Origin: Maridesulfovibrio ferrireducens
GTDB lineage: Bacteria > Desulfobacterota > Desulfovibrionia > Desulfovibrionales > Desulfovibrionaceae
Length of the DNA: 64,000 bases
Assembly: GCF_900101105.1 (NCBI RefSeq)
Contig: NZ_FNGA01000001.1
Coordinates: 62,001 to 126,000 of the forward strand
Reading direction: 5' to 3'
Part shown: in pieces, positions 28,611 through 37,244 of the stretch
Numbering within the stretch: the first letter of the stretch is position 1
Layout: each line of letters begins with the position of its first letter
Translations under genes and position numbers: made by a program
The notes under the pieces: generated by a model
Told to the model about the DNA's origin: nothing
The model's input: the letters and a program-made list of their open reading frames with translations, nothing else
The model's database searches: none

Positions 28611-28685
28611 TTGATCTATTTCCCGTACTCAGTACTTGGTACCCATCCCTCAAGAACGGAACAAAACATCCTTTGAATCGAACCA

Positions 28686-28713
28686 ATTAAATTAGCTTTG
28701 CGACTAATTTAAT
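28686..28713. repeat. Perfect AT-rich inverted repeat upstream of the CGGC gene
   Basis: ATTAAATTAG (28686-28695) and CTAATTTAAT (28704-28713) are perfect ten-base arms around an eight-base spacer. The location, 76 bases upstream of the CGGC gene start, fits an operator, but its AT content also allows a weak hairpin. Confidence 0.5.
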
Positions 28714-28926
28714 ACACGCTTATAACACTCAGACCACTTATGACAAGAATCATACTCTATTACGAGGAAATACTAATAATTAACTTAGAAATCTTAAATT
28801 AATATTAAAGTATCCAACAAAAAAACACTTCACTCATTTCACATTACAATATCCAAAAATGCTTTTATAAAACATTTCATTTTTACTATATTGTAAAACA
28901 CACATCACTTCCTTTAATCTTTACGC

Positions 28927-28953
28927 AAAAACACAACATTATTATGTGTTTTT
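28927..28953 (+). terminator. Terminator-like inverted repeat in the AT-rich spacer
   Basis: AAAAACACA (28927-28935) pairs with TGTGTTTTT (28945-28953) around nine bases, ending in a T run. No gene ends just upstream on the plus strand. It could end an unseen small transcript or attenuate a long TRAP leader. Confidence 0.35.
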
Positions 28954-29168
28954 TAACATTCCTATGCATTAAAATTTCTTATTACATAATAACAGAAGAA
29001 CAAACATATTGTTACAGTTGTGTCTGATTCCCCAATCAAAGAGAAGAAAACGTCACAACTTCATTACAACTGGAGTTTTAAACAATTTTATAATACATAT
29101 TTTCATACTTAAAAATTTTAAAATAGCCATTGATCTCAACTGATAAACAAAGCAACTCTGGAGAAAAC

Positions 29169-30158
29169 ATGTTTAAAAGACTTTCCTGTCTGCTCTTAAC
29201 CTGCATCATCGGTATAACCTTTTCCGTAGCACCTTCACAGGCAAGCGATAAAAACCTCATCATAGCAACTGCAACAACGGGTGGAACTTTCTACCCCGTC
29301 GGAGTTGCAATCGGCACGCTCATAAGTATCAAGCTTTCAAAAAAGGATAAAATAACCGCCACTGCTATCAACTCCGCAGGTTCCGGTGAAAACATCCAGA
29401 TGCTTAAAAACAAAGAAGCCGATGTTGCTATCCTGCAAGCTCTTTACGGCCTCAATGCGTATAAAGGAGAGGGACCATACAAAGGAAAAGCATACAAGGA
29501 TTTCAGATCCATCACTATGCTCTGGGAAAACGTTGAGCATTTCCCGTTGCTGAAAAAGTACGCAAAGAAAGGTAACATTGAGGACCTGAAAAATCTGGAT
29601 CAAAAATTTTCAATAGGTAAGCGAGGCAGCGGATCCGAAGGTTCAGGACGGACTCTGCTAAAGATCATGGGAATAGATGTAGACAAAGACGTTATACTTG
29701 AATTTATCGGCTACACTCCTTCCGCACAGGCTATGATGGACGGCCGTATTGCCGGTGCAAACATTCCTGCCGGACCTCCTGCCGCAGCCATTACTCAACT
29801 TTATGCACAGCTCGGTTCAGACGATGTAACCGTTCTAGAATTCACTGATGCTCAGCTTGCCAAAATTCAGGAACAGTACCCCATCTGGAACAGATATGTG
29901 ATCCCCGCCGGAACATACCCTTCACAGAAAAGCGACATCAACACTATTGCGCAGCCTAACTTTCTGGCATGCCGCGCCGACCTCTCCGATGAAGTTGTCT
30001 ACCTAATGACTAAAACTATTTATGAGAATCTGTCTTTCCTGAACAATATCCACAAGGCAACCAAAGCAATGAGCCTTGAACGAGCCACAATAGGTCTTCC
30101 CGTTCCGCTCCATCCCGGCGCCGAAAAATATTACCGCGAAGTCGGTATAATTAAATAA
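29169..30158 (+). CDS. TAXI-family TRAP transporter solute-binding subunit
   Basis: The product is a periplasmic binding protein of a TRAP transporter with an extracytoplasmic TAXI-type receptor. Starting at ATG 29169 (TGGAG Shine-Dalgarno) it has 329 residues. A signal peptide of about 26 residues ends near SQA-SDK, and the TAXI start LIIATATTGGTFYPVGVAIG follows. An open frame runs further upstream to 29130, but the signal peptide fixes the start. The fused permease follows 29 bases downstream. Many TAXI systems import glutamate or C4-dicarboxylates, but the substrate here is not known. Confidence 0.93.
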   Translation: MFKRLSCLLLTCIIGITFSVAPSQASDKNLIIATATTGGTFYPVGVAIGTLISIKLSKKDKITATAINSAGSGENIQMLKNKEADVAILQALYGLNAYKGEGPYKGKAYKDFRSITMLWENVEHFPLLKKYAKKGNIEDLKNLDQKFSIGKRGSGSEGSGRTLLKIMGIDVDKDVILEFIGYTPSAQAMMDGRIAGANIPAGPPAAAITQLYAQLGSDDVTVLEFTDAQLAKIQEQYPIWNRYVIPAGTYPSQKSDINTIAQPNFLACRADLSDEVVYLMTKTIYENLSFLNNIHKATKAMSLERATIGLPVPLHPGAEKYYREVGIIK

Positions 30159-30187
30159 AAGTTTCAGACCAGATTTAGGAAAAACTC

Positions 30188-32116
30188 ATGGCTGAAATTA
30201 AAAAAGCACAACCCGAGGTTAAAGAAGATTCCGAAGGGGAAACTCTGGCTATAAAAAGAGTTCTGGAAGGCCGAACCGCTCAAATTATTTATGCAATGGG
30301 CATAATTTGTTCATTGTTTCATCTATGGGTAAACACAATCGGAGTGATGCCCGAGATTCAGCGAAATGCTATCCATTATTCTTTTATGCTGTTTATCGGA
30401 TTCCTTCAGTATCCGCTTTTAAAAAAACATGGACGGGCAACCCTGCCTATAGATTATTTTCTGGCAATCCTGTCTTTTGCAATAGGTCTTTATCTGGTCT
30501 TTTTTGAAGATGCCCTGCATATGAGAAATGAAGTCCCGATCATGGTGGACCTTATTGCGGCAGGGCTGGCTGTTGTTCTGCTCATGGAAATAACCAGACG
30601 CACGACAGGATTTTTAATACCGGCTCTGGCAATCGTATTTCTGGCATACGGCCTCGGCGGCGGGCGCTACCTTGACGGATTATGGCATTTCCCGGGCGTA
30701 ACAGTGCCTAGAATGCTTTACCGCATGTATTTTGCTCCTGACGGAATATTCGGAACCATTGCGACAATATCCAGTACATTTGTATTTCTCTTTGTTCTTT
30801 TCGCATCATTTCTAATTAAATCAGGAGCCGGAGATTTTATAATAAAACTGGCTTTAGCAACTATGGGCCGGACCATCGGAGGTCCTGCCAAAATGGCTGT
30901 TTTCGCCAGCGGAATAATGGGATCTATATCCGGCAGCGCAGTTGCAAACACAGTCGGAACAGGTTCCATAACCATTCCCATGATGAAAAGAACCGGATTT
31001 CCAAGCAAGTTTGCAGGAGCAGTTGAAGCGGCCTCATCCACAGGGGGACAGCTGATGCCCCCGATTATGGGTGCGGGAGCGTTTATAATGAGCCAATGGA
31101 CTCAAATCCCTTACCTTACAATCGTCGGAGTGGCATTCATTCCTGCAATTATGTACTTCGTCAGTGTGGCTTTCTTCATCCATCTTCGGGCAAAAAAATT
31201 AGGTATAAAGCCTATCCCGAAAGAAGATATTCCGAAACTTCGCGAAGTAATAAAAGAAGGCTGGAATTTTTTCATCCCCATCGGGATACTGATGGGACTG
31301 CTGATGGTAGGATACACGCCTACATTTGCAGCCTGCGGCGGGATAGTCGCAATTGTGATATCCAGCTGGCTTAATCCCAGAACACGCATGTCGGGCAGGG
31401 ATATCCTCGACGCGCTTGCCGGCGGCGGCGTGAACATGGTCACAACAGGTGTAATTCTGCTTTGCTCCGGCATTGTGGTAGGCGTCGTTCTCATGGTCGG
31501 CATGGGAATCAAGTTCTCAATGCTGATAACAATGCTCGCAGGAGACAGCCTGCTTCTAACCATCCTGATGGTTGCCATAGCATCCCTTATTTTGGGAATG
31601 GGACTACCCGTAACCGCGTCCTACATAGTTTTAGCGGTGCTAGCCGCCCCTGCCATGCAAATGCTCGGCACAAGCCTGATTGCAGCTCACATGCTTATTT
31701 TCTGGTATTCGCAAGATGCCAACGTAACCCCTCCTGTATGTCTTGCGGCTTACAGTGCAGCTGGAATATCCGGCTCGAAACCTCTTGAAACAGGCATTGA
31801 GTCATGGAAAATTGCTAAAGGGCTTTATATTATACCGCTACTATTCTGCTACACCCCGATCCTTTTTGAAGGCCCTTTATGGATGGTTGCGGAAACAGTT
31901 ATCACCGCGACAGCAGGCTTATTCTGTTTTGCTGTGTTCTTTGAAGGATTCAATACATATACCCTTAATATTCTTCAAAGAACTGCCTATGCAGGCGTGG
32001 CGGGACTGCTCCTCTGGCCCGACATAAAACTTCATGCGCTGGGCGCTGTTTTATTGACAGCCATGTTTTTGCGGGAACGGTCAATATTTAGAAAACAGGC
32101 TTTCGAAGTTGCATAA
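30188..32116 (+). CDS. TRAP transporter fused permease (TAXI type, DctQ-DctM fusion)
   Basis: The product is a 642-residue inner-membrane protein with some 16 or more membrane segments. The N-terminal ~150 residues correspond to the small four-helix subunit. The rest is the large DctM-type subunit, with GSISGSAVANTVGTGS, LGMGLPVTASYIV and DANVTPPVCLAAYSAAG, motifs of the fused 4TM/12TM family. It lies directly after its TAXI binding protein. TRAP transporters use a cation gradient, usually sodium in marine bacteria. Translation likely starts at the ATG at 30188. Confidence 0.94.
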   Translation: MAEIKKAQPEVKEDSEGETLAIKRVLEGRTAQIIYAMGIICSLFHLWVNTIGVMPEIQRNAIHYSFMLFIGFLQYPLLKKHGRATLPIDYFLAILSFAIGLYLVFFEDALHMRNEVPIMVDLIAAGLAVVLLMEITRRTTGFLIPALAIVFLAYGLGGGRYLDGLWHFPGVTVPRMLYRMYFAPDGIFGTIATISSTFVFLFVLFASFLIKSGAGDFIIKLALATMGRTIGGPAKMAVFASGIMGSISGSAVANTVGTGSITIPMMKRTGFPSKFAGAVEAASSTGGQLMPPIMGAGAFIMSQWTQIPYLTIVGVAFIPAIMYFVSVAFFIHLRAKKLGIKPIPKEDIPKLREVIKEGWNFFIPIGILMGLLMVGYTPTFAACGGIVAIVISSWLNPRTRMSGRDILDALAGGGVNMVTTGVILLCSGIVVGVVLMVGMGIKFSMLITMLAGDSLLLTILMVAIASLILGMGLPVTASYIVLAVLAAPAMQMLGTSLIAAHMLIFWYSQDANVTPPVCLAAYSAAGISGSKPLETGIESWKIAKGLYIIPLLFCYTPILFEGPLWMVAETVITATAGLFCFAVFFEGFNTYTLNILQRTAYAGVAGLLLWPDIKLHALGAVLLTAMFLRERSIFRKQAFEVA

Positions 32117-32216
32117 TTATTTTTTTTTAACATAGAAAAAAAGATGAAAAAGTTTTATACAGTCAAGTAGCGCACTCTCTCTTTAATGCACAATTGAAAA
32201 CCAATGGAGACTGACC

Positions 32217-32579
32217 ATGATTGAAATTATGCCTGAAAGTAAAGGTCGTATGCTGGCTGTAAGAGCAAGTAAGAAATTAACTGAAAACGATTACGCGGAA
32301 GTTTGGATTCCAGCTCTTCAAAAAGTAATTGAGGAACATAAATCAGCCAATGTACTGCTCTACATGGATGAAAATTTTGAAGGATGGGAACTCAAAGCCA
32401 TGTGGGAAGACGCCAAATTCGGCTTTGCCCATCGCAATGATTTCAATAAAATTGCAATAGCAGGCGGATCGGCATGGGTGGAATGGGGATCAAAAATAGC
32501 TTCGGCTCTCATAAATTGCGAACTTAAAGTATATGAACCGGAAAAATTATCTGAAGCTCTAATCTGGGTGGCAAAATAA
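32217..32579 (+). CDS. SpoIIAA-like (STAS-related) protein
   Basis: The product is a 120-residue protein of the SpoIIAA-like family, recognised by the start MIEIMPESKGRMLAVRASKKLTENDY. The later WEDAKFGFAHRNDFNKIAIAGGSAWVEW segment and an aromatic-rich C-terminus also fit. The family has a lipid-binding or STAS-like fold and no agreed function. It follows the TRAP permease by 100 bases with its own TGGAGA Shine-Dalgarno and ends at a bidirectional terminator, so it may be transcribed with or apart from the transporter. Confidence 0.8.
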   Translation: MIEIMPESKGRMLAVRASKKLTENDYAEVWIPALQKVIEEHKSANVLLYMDENFEGWELKAMWEDAKFGFAHRNDFNKIAIAGGSAWVEWGSKIASALINCELKVYEPEKLSEALIWVAK

Positions 32580-32595
32580 CATTTCGTATGACAAA

Positions 32596-32627
32596 AAAAG
32601 CCCCGACCAATAAAGATCGGGGCTTTT
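32596..32627. terminator. Bidirectional terminator between the SpoIIAA-like gene and rpmB
   Basis: AAAAGCCCCGA (32596-32606) pairs with TCGGGGCTTTT (32617-32627). It has A and T tracts on both sides and sits between convergent genes. Confidence 0.93.
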
Positions 32628-32657
32628 CACACGGCAGCCGTGTAGAAATTAAGAAGT

Positions 32658-32879
32658 CTAATCAGCTTTATTTTCAGCTTTCTTAGCAACGGGCTTAATG
32701 ACCGAGCCAGAACGAATGCAACGAGTGCAAGCTTTGATGCTTTTTACTTCACCGCTAGGGAGCTGAGTGCGAACACTCTGAAGATTAGGCATAAAACGTC
32801 TTTTGGACTTGTTGTTAGCGTGAGATACGTTGTTGCCTGTCTGGGGCCTTTTACCACATATATCGCATACTTGGGACAT
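32658..32879 (-). CDS. rpmB: 50S ribosomal protein L28
   Basis: This is large-subunit protein L28, 73 residues, with the N-terminal [20 protein letters not shown] and the typical [10 protein letters not shown]. It is the cysteine-bearing (zinc ribbon) form, with CDIC and CTRC pairs. The ATG has a strong AAGGAGG Shine-Dalgarno on the minus strand. It is transcribed divergently from the yceD-rpmF-plsX operon. Confidence 0.98.
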   Translation of the reverse strand: MSQVCDICGKRPQTGNNVSHANNKSKRRFMPNLQSVRTQLPSGEVKSIKACTRCIRSGSVIKPVAKKAENKAD

Positions 32880-33012
32880 GATGAACCTCCTTATTGAACT
32901 TACCTTTTCGTATTTGCATGAAACTCACAAACCTTGCCAAGAAGAATTGCTCCTGCCACGCAAAAGAGGTATCATTTAAACGTTGGCTCAGAAAAATGCA
33001 AGCTCTTTTTCC

Positions 33013-33040
33013 TTGACATTAGAAAAAAAACTCATATAGG
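33013..33040 (+). promoter_or_regulatory. Sigma-70-type promoter of the yceD-rpmF-plsX-fab operon
   Basis: TTGACA (33013-33018) and TATAGG (33035-33040) are separated by 16 bases. They lie just before the AGGAAA site and the ATG at 33063. The TTGACA is a perfect -35 match and the -10 is a 4/6 match, so the start of the operon is likely here. Confidence 0.6.
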
Positions 33041-33062
33041 AAACCATTCCGCGAGGAAAAAT

Positions 33063-33581
33063 ATGGCAGAACTTTGGATTACATTAAACGACATCCCTGA
33101 AGAGGGCAAAGATTTAGTTTTTGATGATCAGACCTTTTGGACTGATGCATGGAAAAACTATAACATAGACGCTCGTCCAGCGACACCTCTTATTTCGGAA
33201 GTATTTATACTCCCACAGGATAACGGATGTCTCGTCCGGGGTAAAACATCCGGAGCAATCACACTTGTTTGCGACAGATGCACGGCAGACTACAAGCAGA
33301 ATATTTCAACCAAGTTCGATGAATTTGAGCAGGTTGCAACCGCCGAGGACACGGAACCGTCCCCGGTTGTTAAAACCAAAGAAGGCTTAAAAATCGAAAT
33401 TGGGGCTCTCCTCTGGGAGCATTTCGTCATGGCTCTACCCGTAAAACCCTTATGCAACAACGATTGCAAGGGACTTTGCGACAAATGCGGAGCTGATTTA
33501 AACAAAGACGGATGCTCCTGTAAAAAAGAAGAGGGCGATCCAAGGCTTGCGGTTTTCCGCAATCTTAAGATAAAGAACTAA
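33063..33581 (+). CDS. YceD/DUF177 family protein (23S rRNA accumulation / ribosome-linked)
   Basis: The product has 172 residues from ATG 33063, preceded by GAGGAAAA. The frame is open upstream to 32934, but that part lies in the promoter region. It has the DUF177 features VCDRCTADY and the C-terminal LCNNDCKGLCDKCGADLNKDG cysteine knuckles. Family members (YceD in E. coli) are encoded just before rpmF and affect 23S rRNA levels. The position 47 bases before rpmF is the standard one. Confidence 0.92.
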   Translation: MAELWITLNDIPEEGKDLVFDDQTFWTDAWKNYNIDARPATPLISEVFILPQDNGCLVRGKTSGAITLVCDRCTADYKQNISTKFDEFEQVATAEDTEPSPVVKTKEGLKIEIGALLWEHFVMALPVKPLCNNDCKGLCDKCGADLNKDGCSCKKEEGDPRLAVFRNLKIKN

Positions 33582-33628
33582 ATTCCGGTTCGAATGGACC
33601 GGGTCAAAATCACTCTCAGGAGACAGTC

Positions 33629-33808
33629 ATGGCACAGCCTAAAAAGAAAACTTCCAAGTCCCGTAGAAATATGCGCAGGTCTCACGACCACGTAGAAACT
33701 CCTAACATCCTATTCTGTGATTGCGGTGAACCTATCATTGCTCACAGAGCTTGTTCCTCTTGCGGTACCTATAAGGGTCGCCAGGTAATCACTTCTGAAG
33801 ATGCCTAA
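33629..33808 (+). CDS. rpmF: 50S ribosomal protein L32
   Basis: The product is a 59-residue ribosomal protein read directly from the sequence. It begins MAQPKKKTSKSRRNMRRSHD and continues with a zinc ribbon (CDCG...CSSCG), followed by TYKGRQV and ending SEDA. The Shine-Dalgarno is CAGGAGA. The last codons overlap the plsX start by eight bases, so translation of the two is coupled, as in many bacteria where rpmF and plsX are co-transcribed. Confidence 0.98.
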   Translation: MAQPKKKTSKSRRNMRRSHDHVETPNILFCDCGEPIIAHRACSSCGTYKGRQVITSEDA

Positions 33809-34826
33809 AACCCTTCCCCGCATTGCAGTTGACGCCATGGGTGGCGATCACGGTCTTACGGGAATAGTTTCCGCTGCGGTTAGTTCCGCAAAGAAAGGAA
33901 CTCCGATAACTTTGGTTGGAGATGAGTACATGATCCGGTCCGAGCTTGAAAAGCTTGATACCGGATCATGTACTATTGACGTTGTTCACGCATCACAGGT
34001 TGTCACAATGGAAGACAAGCCTGCCGATGCCATGCGTAAAAAAAAGGACTCGTCAATTCAGGTTGCCTGTAGACTTGTTAAGGATGGCCTCGCTGACGGA
34101 GTTGTCAGCGCAGGTAACTCCGGAGCAACTGTAGCCGCCGGCATGTTTATCATAGGAAGAATCAAAGGTGTGCTAAGACCCGGAATGGCCGGTATTCTGC
34201 CCACCGAAAAAAGACCTATGGTGCTTATCGATGTTGGAGCCAACGTCGATTCCAAGCCGGAACACCTTCTCCAATTCGGAATTATGGCCGATGTTCTTGC
34301 CCGTGACGTTCTTGGTTTTAAAGAACCTCGCATAGGACTTTTGACCATTGGTGAAGAAGAAGGCAAAGGGAATACTCTGGTAAAAACCACCTACAATATG
34401 CTCAAAAGTTCTTCACTGAATTTTGTCGGTAATATTGAAGGCAGGGATATTTTTACCGGAGATGTTGACGTTGCAGTCTGCGACGGATTTGTCGGCAATG
34501 TTGCACTCAAGCTTTCAGAAGGTCTTGCCAACAGCCTTGGCAATCTCCTTAAAGGAGAGCTAAAACGCGATATTGTTTCAAAAATCGGTGCAATGCTGGC
34601 AATGAAGGCTTTCAAAAGATTCGGTAGACTGGTAGATAAATCTGAATATGGCGGAGCACCCGTACTCGGATTAAAAGGTATTGTCCTTGTCTGCCATGGT
34701 AAAGCCGATAGTCTGGCAATTGAGCGAGCCATTGAAATGGCCGCACGATTTGTAAAAAACAATGCTGTTGCTCATCTAAAAGAAGGTCTGGCCGCGCACA
34801 GTGCAATAACCGAGCGCAAACTATAA
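33801..34826 (+). CDS. plsX: Phosphate acyltransferase PlsX
   Basis: PlsX converts acyl-ACP to acyl-phosphate, which PlsY uses for glycerophospholipid synthesis. The 341-residue product starts MPKTLPRIAVDAMGGDHG. It has the family motifs VSAGNSGATVAAG, LIDVGANVDSKPEHLLQF, CDGFVGNVALK and GGAPVLGLKG. It overlaps rpmF at the 5' end and is followed by fabH, the classic plsX-fabH-fabG-acpP-fabF order. Confidence 0.98.
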   Translation: MPKTLPRIAVDAMGGDHGLTGIVSAAVSSAKKGTPITLVGDEYMIRSELEKLDTGSCTIDVVHASQVVTMEDKPADAMRKKKDSSIQVACRLVKDGLADGVVSAGNSGATVAAGMFIIGRIKGVLRPGMAGILPTEKRPMVLIDVGANVDSKPEHLLQFGIMADVLARDVLGFKEPRIGLLTIGEEEGKGNTLVKTTYNMLKSSSLNFVGNIEGRDIFTGDVDVAVCDGFVGNVALKLSEGLANSLGNLLKGELKRDIVSKIGAMLAMKAFKRFGRLVDKSEYGGAPVLGLKGIVLVCHGKADSLAIERAIEMAARFVKNNAVAHLKEGLAAHSAITERKL

Positions 34827-34940
34827 AAAGTAGCCGGATAAGTTAATTCTTCATACCCGGATGTATACAGATATTTTTTACAGGAAGGCTTCGTTCACAG
34901 GAGAACTTCACCCTCCCAGTCAAAAACAGGAACTGTAACA

Positions 34941-35924
34941 ATGAGTAATTTCTCCTATATCAGAGGGCTTGGCTATCATGTCCCTGAAAGAGTTTACACT
35001 AATGCCGATCTTGAAAAATTTGTCGACACCACAGATGAATGGATAAGCTCTCGAACTGGAATAAAACAGCGTCACGTTGTTGAAAATGAAACGTGTCTTG
35101 ATCTGACTTTTGAAGCGACTCAGAAAGCTCTCAAAAATGCAGGAATGGAAGCGGACGAACTTACGCACATTTTAGTTGCAACTTTCACCGCCGACACAAT
35201 AATCCCCTCAACAGCATGTCTGCTGATGGAACGACTAGGCCTCAAACATAGAATCCCGATGGATATCTCTGCAGCTTGCTCGGGCTTTGTATACGCCGTA
35301 GAAGTTGCCAGAGCTCTTATCAATTTAAATCCCGACTCTAAGATCCTTGTCTGCGGAAGCGAAGTCTTAACCAGCCGCGTAAACTGGGAAGACCGTTCCA
35401 CCTGCGTTCTCTTTGGGGACGGAGCCGGAGCAATCATCCTCACCTCGGAAGACTGCGAGAATTCAGGTAAAGTAATTGACGTACTGCTTTCCTCCGAAGG
35501 CGAAAGTGAAACATTGACTGTAAGAGGGTCCGGCTCAGCCTACCCATACAAGTTAGGTGATGTTGTCGGAGAAGAACACTTTATCCAGATGCAGGGTCGT
35601 TCAATCTACAGAAAAGCTGTCAGATCCATGTCTTCTATTTCAAATGAAATACTCGCAAAACATGGTTTTACAACTAAAGACGTAGATCTACTCATTCCGC
35701 ATCAGGCCAATTTGCGCATTATTGAGGCTGTCGGTAAAAAACTTGAACTTCCTACCGAGAAAGTTTTTGTAAATGTTGATAAATTCGGCAATACCTCAGC
35801 AGCATCAATCCCGATTGCTCTTGCAGAAGCAAAGGAAATCGGCGCGATAAAAAGTGGAGATCTCGTCCTGTTAGCCACTTTCGGAGGCGGATTGACCTGG
35901 GGATCAACCTTGATTCAATTTTAA
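34941..35924 (+). CDS. fabH: 3-oxoacyl-ACP synthase III
   Basis: FabH condenses acetyl-CoA with malonyl-ACP to start fatty acid synthesis. The 327-residue thiolase-fold enzyme has the nucleophile Cys113 in ISAACSGFVYAVE. The His motif is LLIPHQANLRIIEAV and the Asn motif is FGNTSAASIP. The N-terminus YIRGLGYHVPERV and the internal WISSRTGIKQRH are typical. A spacer of 114 bases separates it from plsX. Confidence 0.98.
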   Translation: MSNFSYIRGLGYHVPERVYTNADLEKFVDTTDEWISSRTGIKQRHVVENETCLDLTFEATQKALKNAGMEADELTHILVATFTADTIIPSTACLLMERLGLKHRIPMDISAACSGFVYAVEVARALINLNPDSKILVCGSEVLTSRVNWEDRSTCVLFGDGAGAIILTSEDCENSGKVIDVLLSSEGESETLTVRGSGSAYPYKLGDVVGEEHFIQMQGRSIYRKAVRSMSSISNEILAKHGFTTKDVDLLIPHQANLRIIEAVGKKLELPTEKVFVNVDKFGNTSAASIPIALAEAKEIGAIKSGDLVLLATFGGGLTWGSTLIQF

Positions 35925-36114
35925 ATTTCATACATTTGCACGGTTCTGTCTACCAAAACAGACACTCTCAACAGTCAGAAATAATTAAATTTTATTTAAT
36001 TTATTAAACATATTGAGATCAACTTTCGCAGAACGCGGATAGATTAAATTTGCAGTCAAAGCCGCTTTAGGCTATGAGACGCAGGACTAGACAAATTATA
36101 CAGAGGAAATACCT

Positions 36115-36858
36115 ATGAGTGATCTGCCAAGCACCGCCCTTATTACGGGCGGATCAAGAGGCATAGGAGAAGCTTGCGCCAAGAAAATGGCTAAAGACGG
36201 CTTTGAGGTAATCATTACCTACGTGAGCCGCCCTGACGGAGCGGACAGAGTCTGTTCCGAAATTGAAGCCGCCGGCGGAAAAGCAAAATCCTACAAACTG
36301 GATTCTTCTGACAGTGAAGCTGTTACCTCCTTTTTCAAAAATGAAATTAAAGGAAAGGTAAAACTTGACGTTCTGGTAAACAATGCCGGAATCACTAAAG
36401 ATGGACTCCTTGTCCGTATGAAAAACGATGACTGGAACAAAGTTCTGGACATCAACCTTACAGGCGCTTTCACTTTTCTACGCGAATCCGCAAAGATTAT
36501 GATGAAACAGCGTTATGGAAGAATCATTAATATTTCCTCAGTAGTAGCTCAGGCCGGCAATGTCGGTCAGGCAAACTACGTTTCGGCCAAGGCCGGTCTT
36601 ATCGGACTGACTAAAGCCAGCGCCATTGAACTTGCTCCGCGCAATGTCACCGTGAATGCCGTCGCACCGGGATTCATAAAAACAGACATGACCGCTGAAC
36701 TGTCTGAAGAAGTGGTGGCGCATATGCTGGAAAATATACCGCTGAAAAAACTCGGAACATCCGATGATATAGCTAATGCAGTTTCCTTCCTCGCGTCGGA
36801 AAACTCCGGTTATATTACGGGACAGACTCTCGCTGTTAACGGCGGGATGTACATGTAA
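36115..36858 (+). CDS. fabG: 3-oxoacyl-ACP reductase
   Basis: FabG is the NADPH-dependent SDR enzyme that reduces 3-oxoacyl-ACP in each elongation cycle. The 247-residue product has the cofactor loop TGGSRGIGEACA, NNAG (residues ~87-90) and the catalytic Ser plus YVSAKAGLIG (Tyr-x-x-x-Lys). It ends with the GQTLAVNGGMYM tail. An AGAGGAAA Shine-Dalgarno precedes the ATG. The roughly 190-base gap after fabH may hold a further promoter. Confidence 0.98.
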   Translation: MSDLPSTALITGGSRGIGEACAKKMAKDGFEVIITYVSRPDGADRVCSEIEAAGGKAKSYKLDSSDSEAVTSFFKNEIKGKVKLDVLVNNAGITKDGLLVRMKNDDWNKVLDINLTGAFTFLRESAKIMMKQRYGRIINISSVVAQAGNVGQANYVSAKAGLIGLTKASAIELAPRNVTVNAVAPGFIKTDMTAELSEEVVAHMLENIPLKKLGTSDDIANAVSFLASENSGYITGQTLAVNGGMYM

Positions 36859-36888
36859 AGAAACAAACTTAATGATTTGGAGGGGACC

Positions 36889-37116
36889 ATGTCCGCAGCT
36901 GAAAAAGTAAAAGCAATTATCGTAGACCAGCTTGGCGTATCCGCAGATGAAATTAAAGACGAAGCTTCCTTTGTTGAAGATCTCGGTGCAGATTCTCTTG
37001 ATCTGACCGAACTCATCATGGCAATGGAAGAAGAATTCGACATCGAAATCGAAGACGAAGACGCTCAGAAGATCCTTAAAGTCAAAGACGCCATCAGCTT
37101 TGTTGAAGGCAAATAG
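36889..37116 (+). CDS. acpP: Acyl carrier protein
   Basis: ACP carries growing acyl chains on a phosphopantetheine arm attached to Ser36, within the motif [19 protein letters not shown]. The 75-residue acidic product is of normal length. The GGAGGGG Shine-Dalgarno at about 36879-36885 fixes the ATG at 36889. A longer TTG-start reading from 36877 would contain its own ribosome site and is rejected. It lies between fabG and fabF. Confidence 0.98.
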   Translation: MSAAEKVKAIIVDQLGVSADEIKDEASFVEDLGADSLDLTELIMAMEEEFDIEIEDEDAQKILKVKDAISFVEGK

Positions 37117-37150
37117 TCGACTCTACTTGATCTAGACAAGGCTTTTGAAT

Positions 37151-37196
37151 GAGCGCCTTACTCAGCCCTAGCGGGCGTAAGGCGCTCCTTTTTTTC
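37151..37196 (+). terminator. Terminator between acpP and fabF
   Basis: GAGCGCCTTAC (37151-37161) pairs with GTAAGGCGCTC (37177-37187), with an inner GCCC/GGGC stem and an eight-base T run. It may lower fabF expression relative to acpP. Confidence 0.93.
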
Positions 37197-37244
37197 AATG
37201 GCCATTGATAATAATCTCCAACACATCTTACAGGCTATAATACC

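Larger units (their letters stand above)
28611..29168. other. AT-rich intergenic region between divergent CGGC and TAXI genes
   Basis: No convincing protein or RNA gene is seen in this 558-base region. It contains two perfect inverted repeats, listed separately (28686-28713 and 28927-28953). A short GTACT/AGTAC repeat lies close to the CGGC gene. Several TATAAT-like strings near 29085-29100 could be -10 elements for the TRAP genes, but none has a clear -35 partner. Confidence 0.5.

Noticed and set aside
33583-33602. GGTTCGAAT string like a tRNA T-loop
   Set aside because: It is a small CCGGTTCGAATGGACCGG hairpin between yceD and rpmF; no acceptor or anticodon stems surround it.
36040-36095. 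Possible c-di-GMP or other riboswitch before fabG (GACGCAGG-like string)
   Set aside because: The paired P2/P3 layout and conserved loop bases are not present; only a short AGCC/GGCT hairpin can be drawn.
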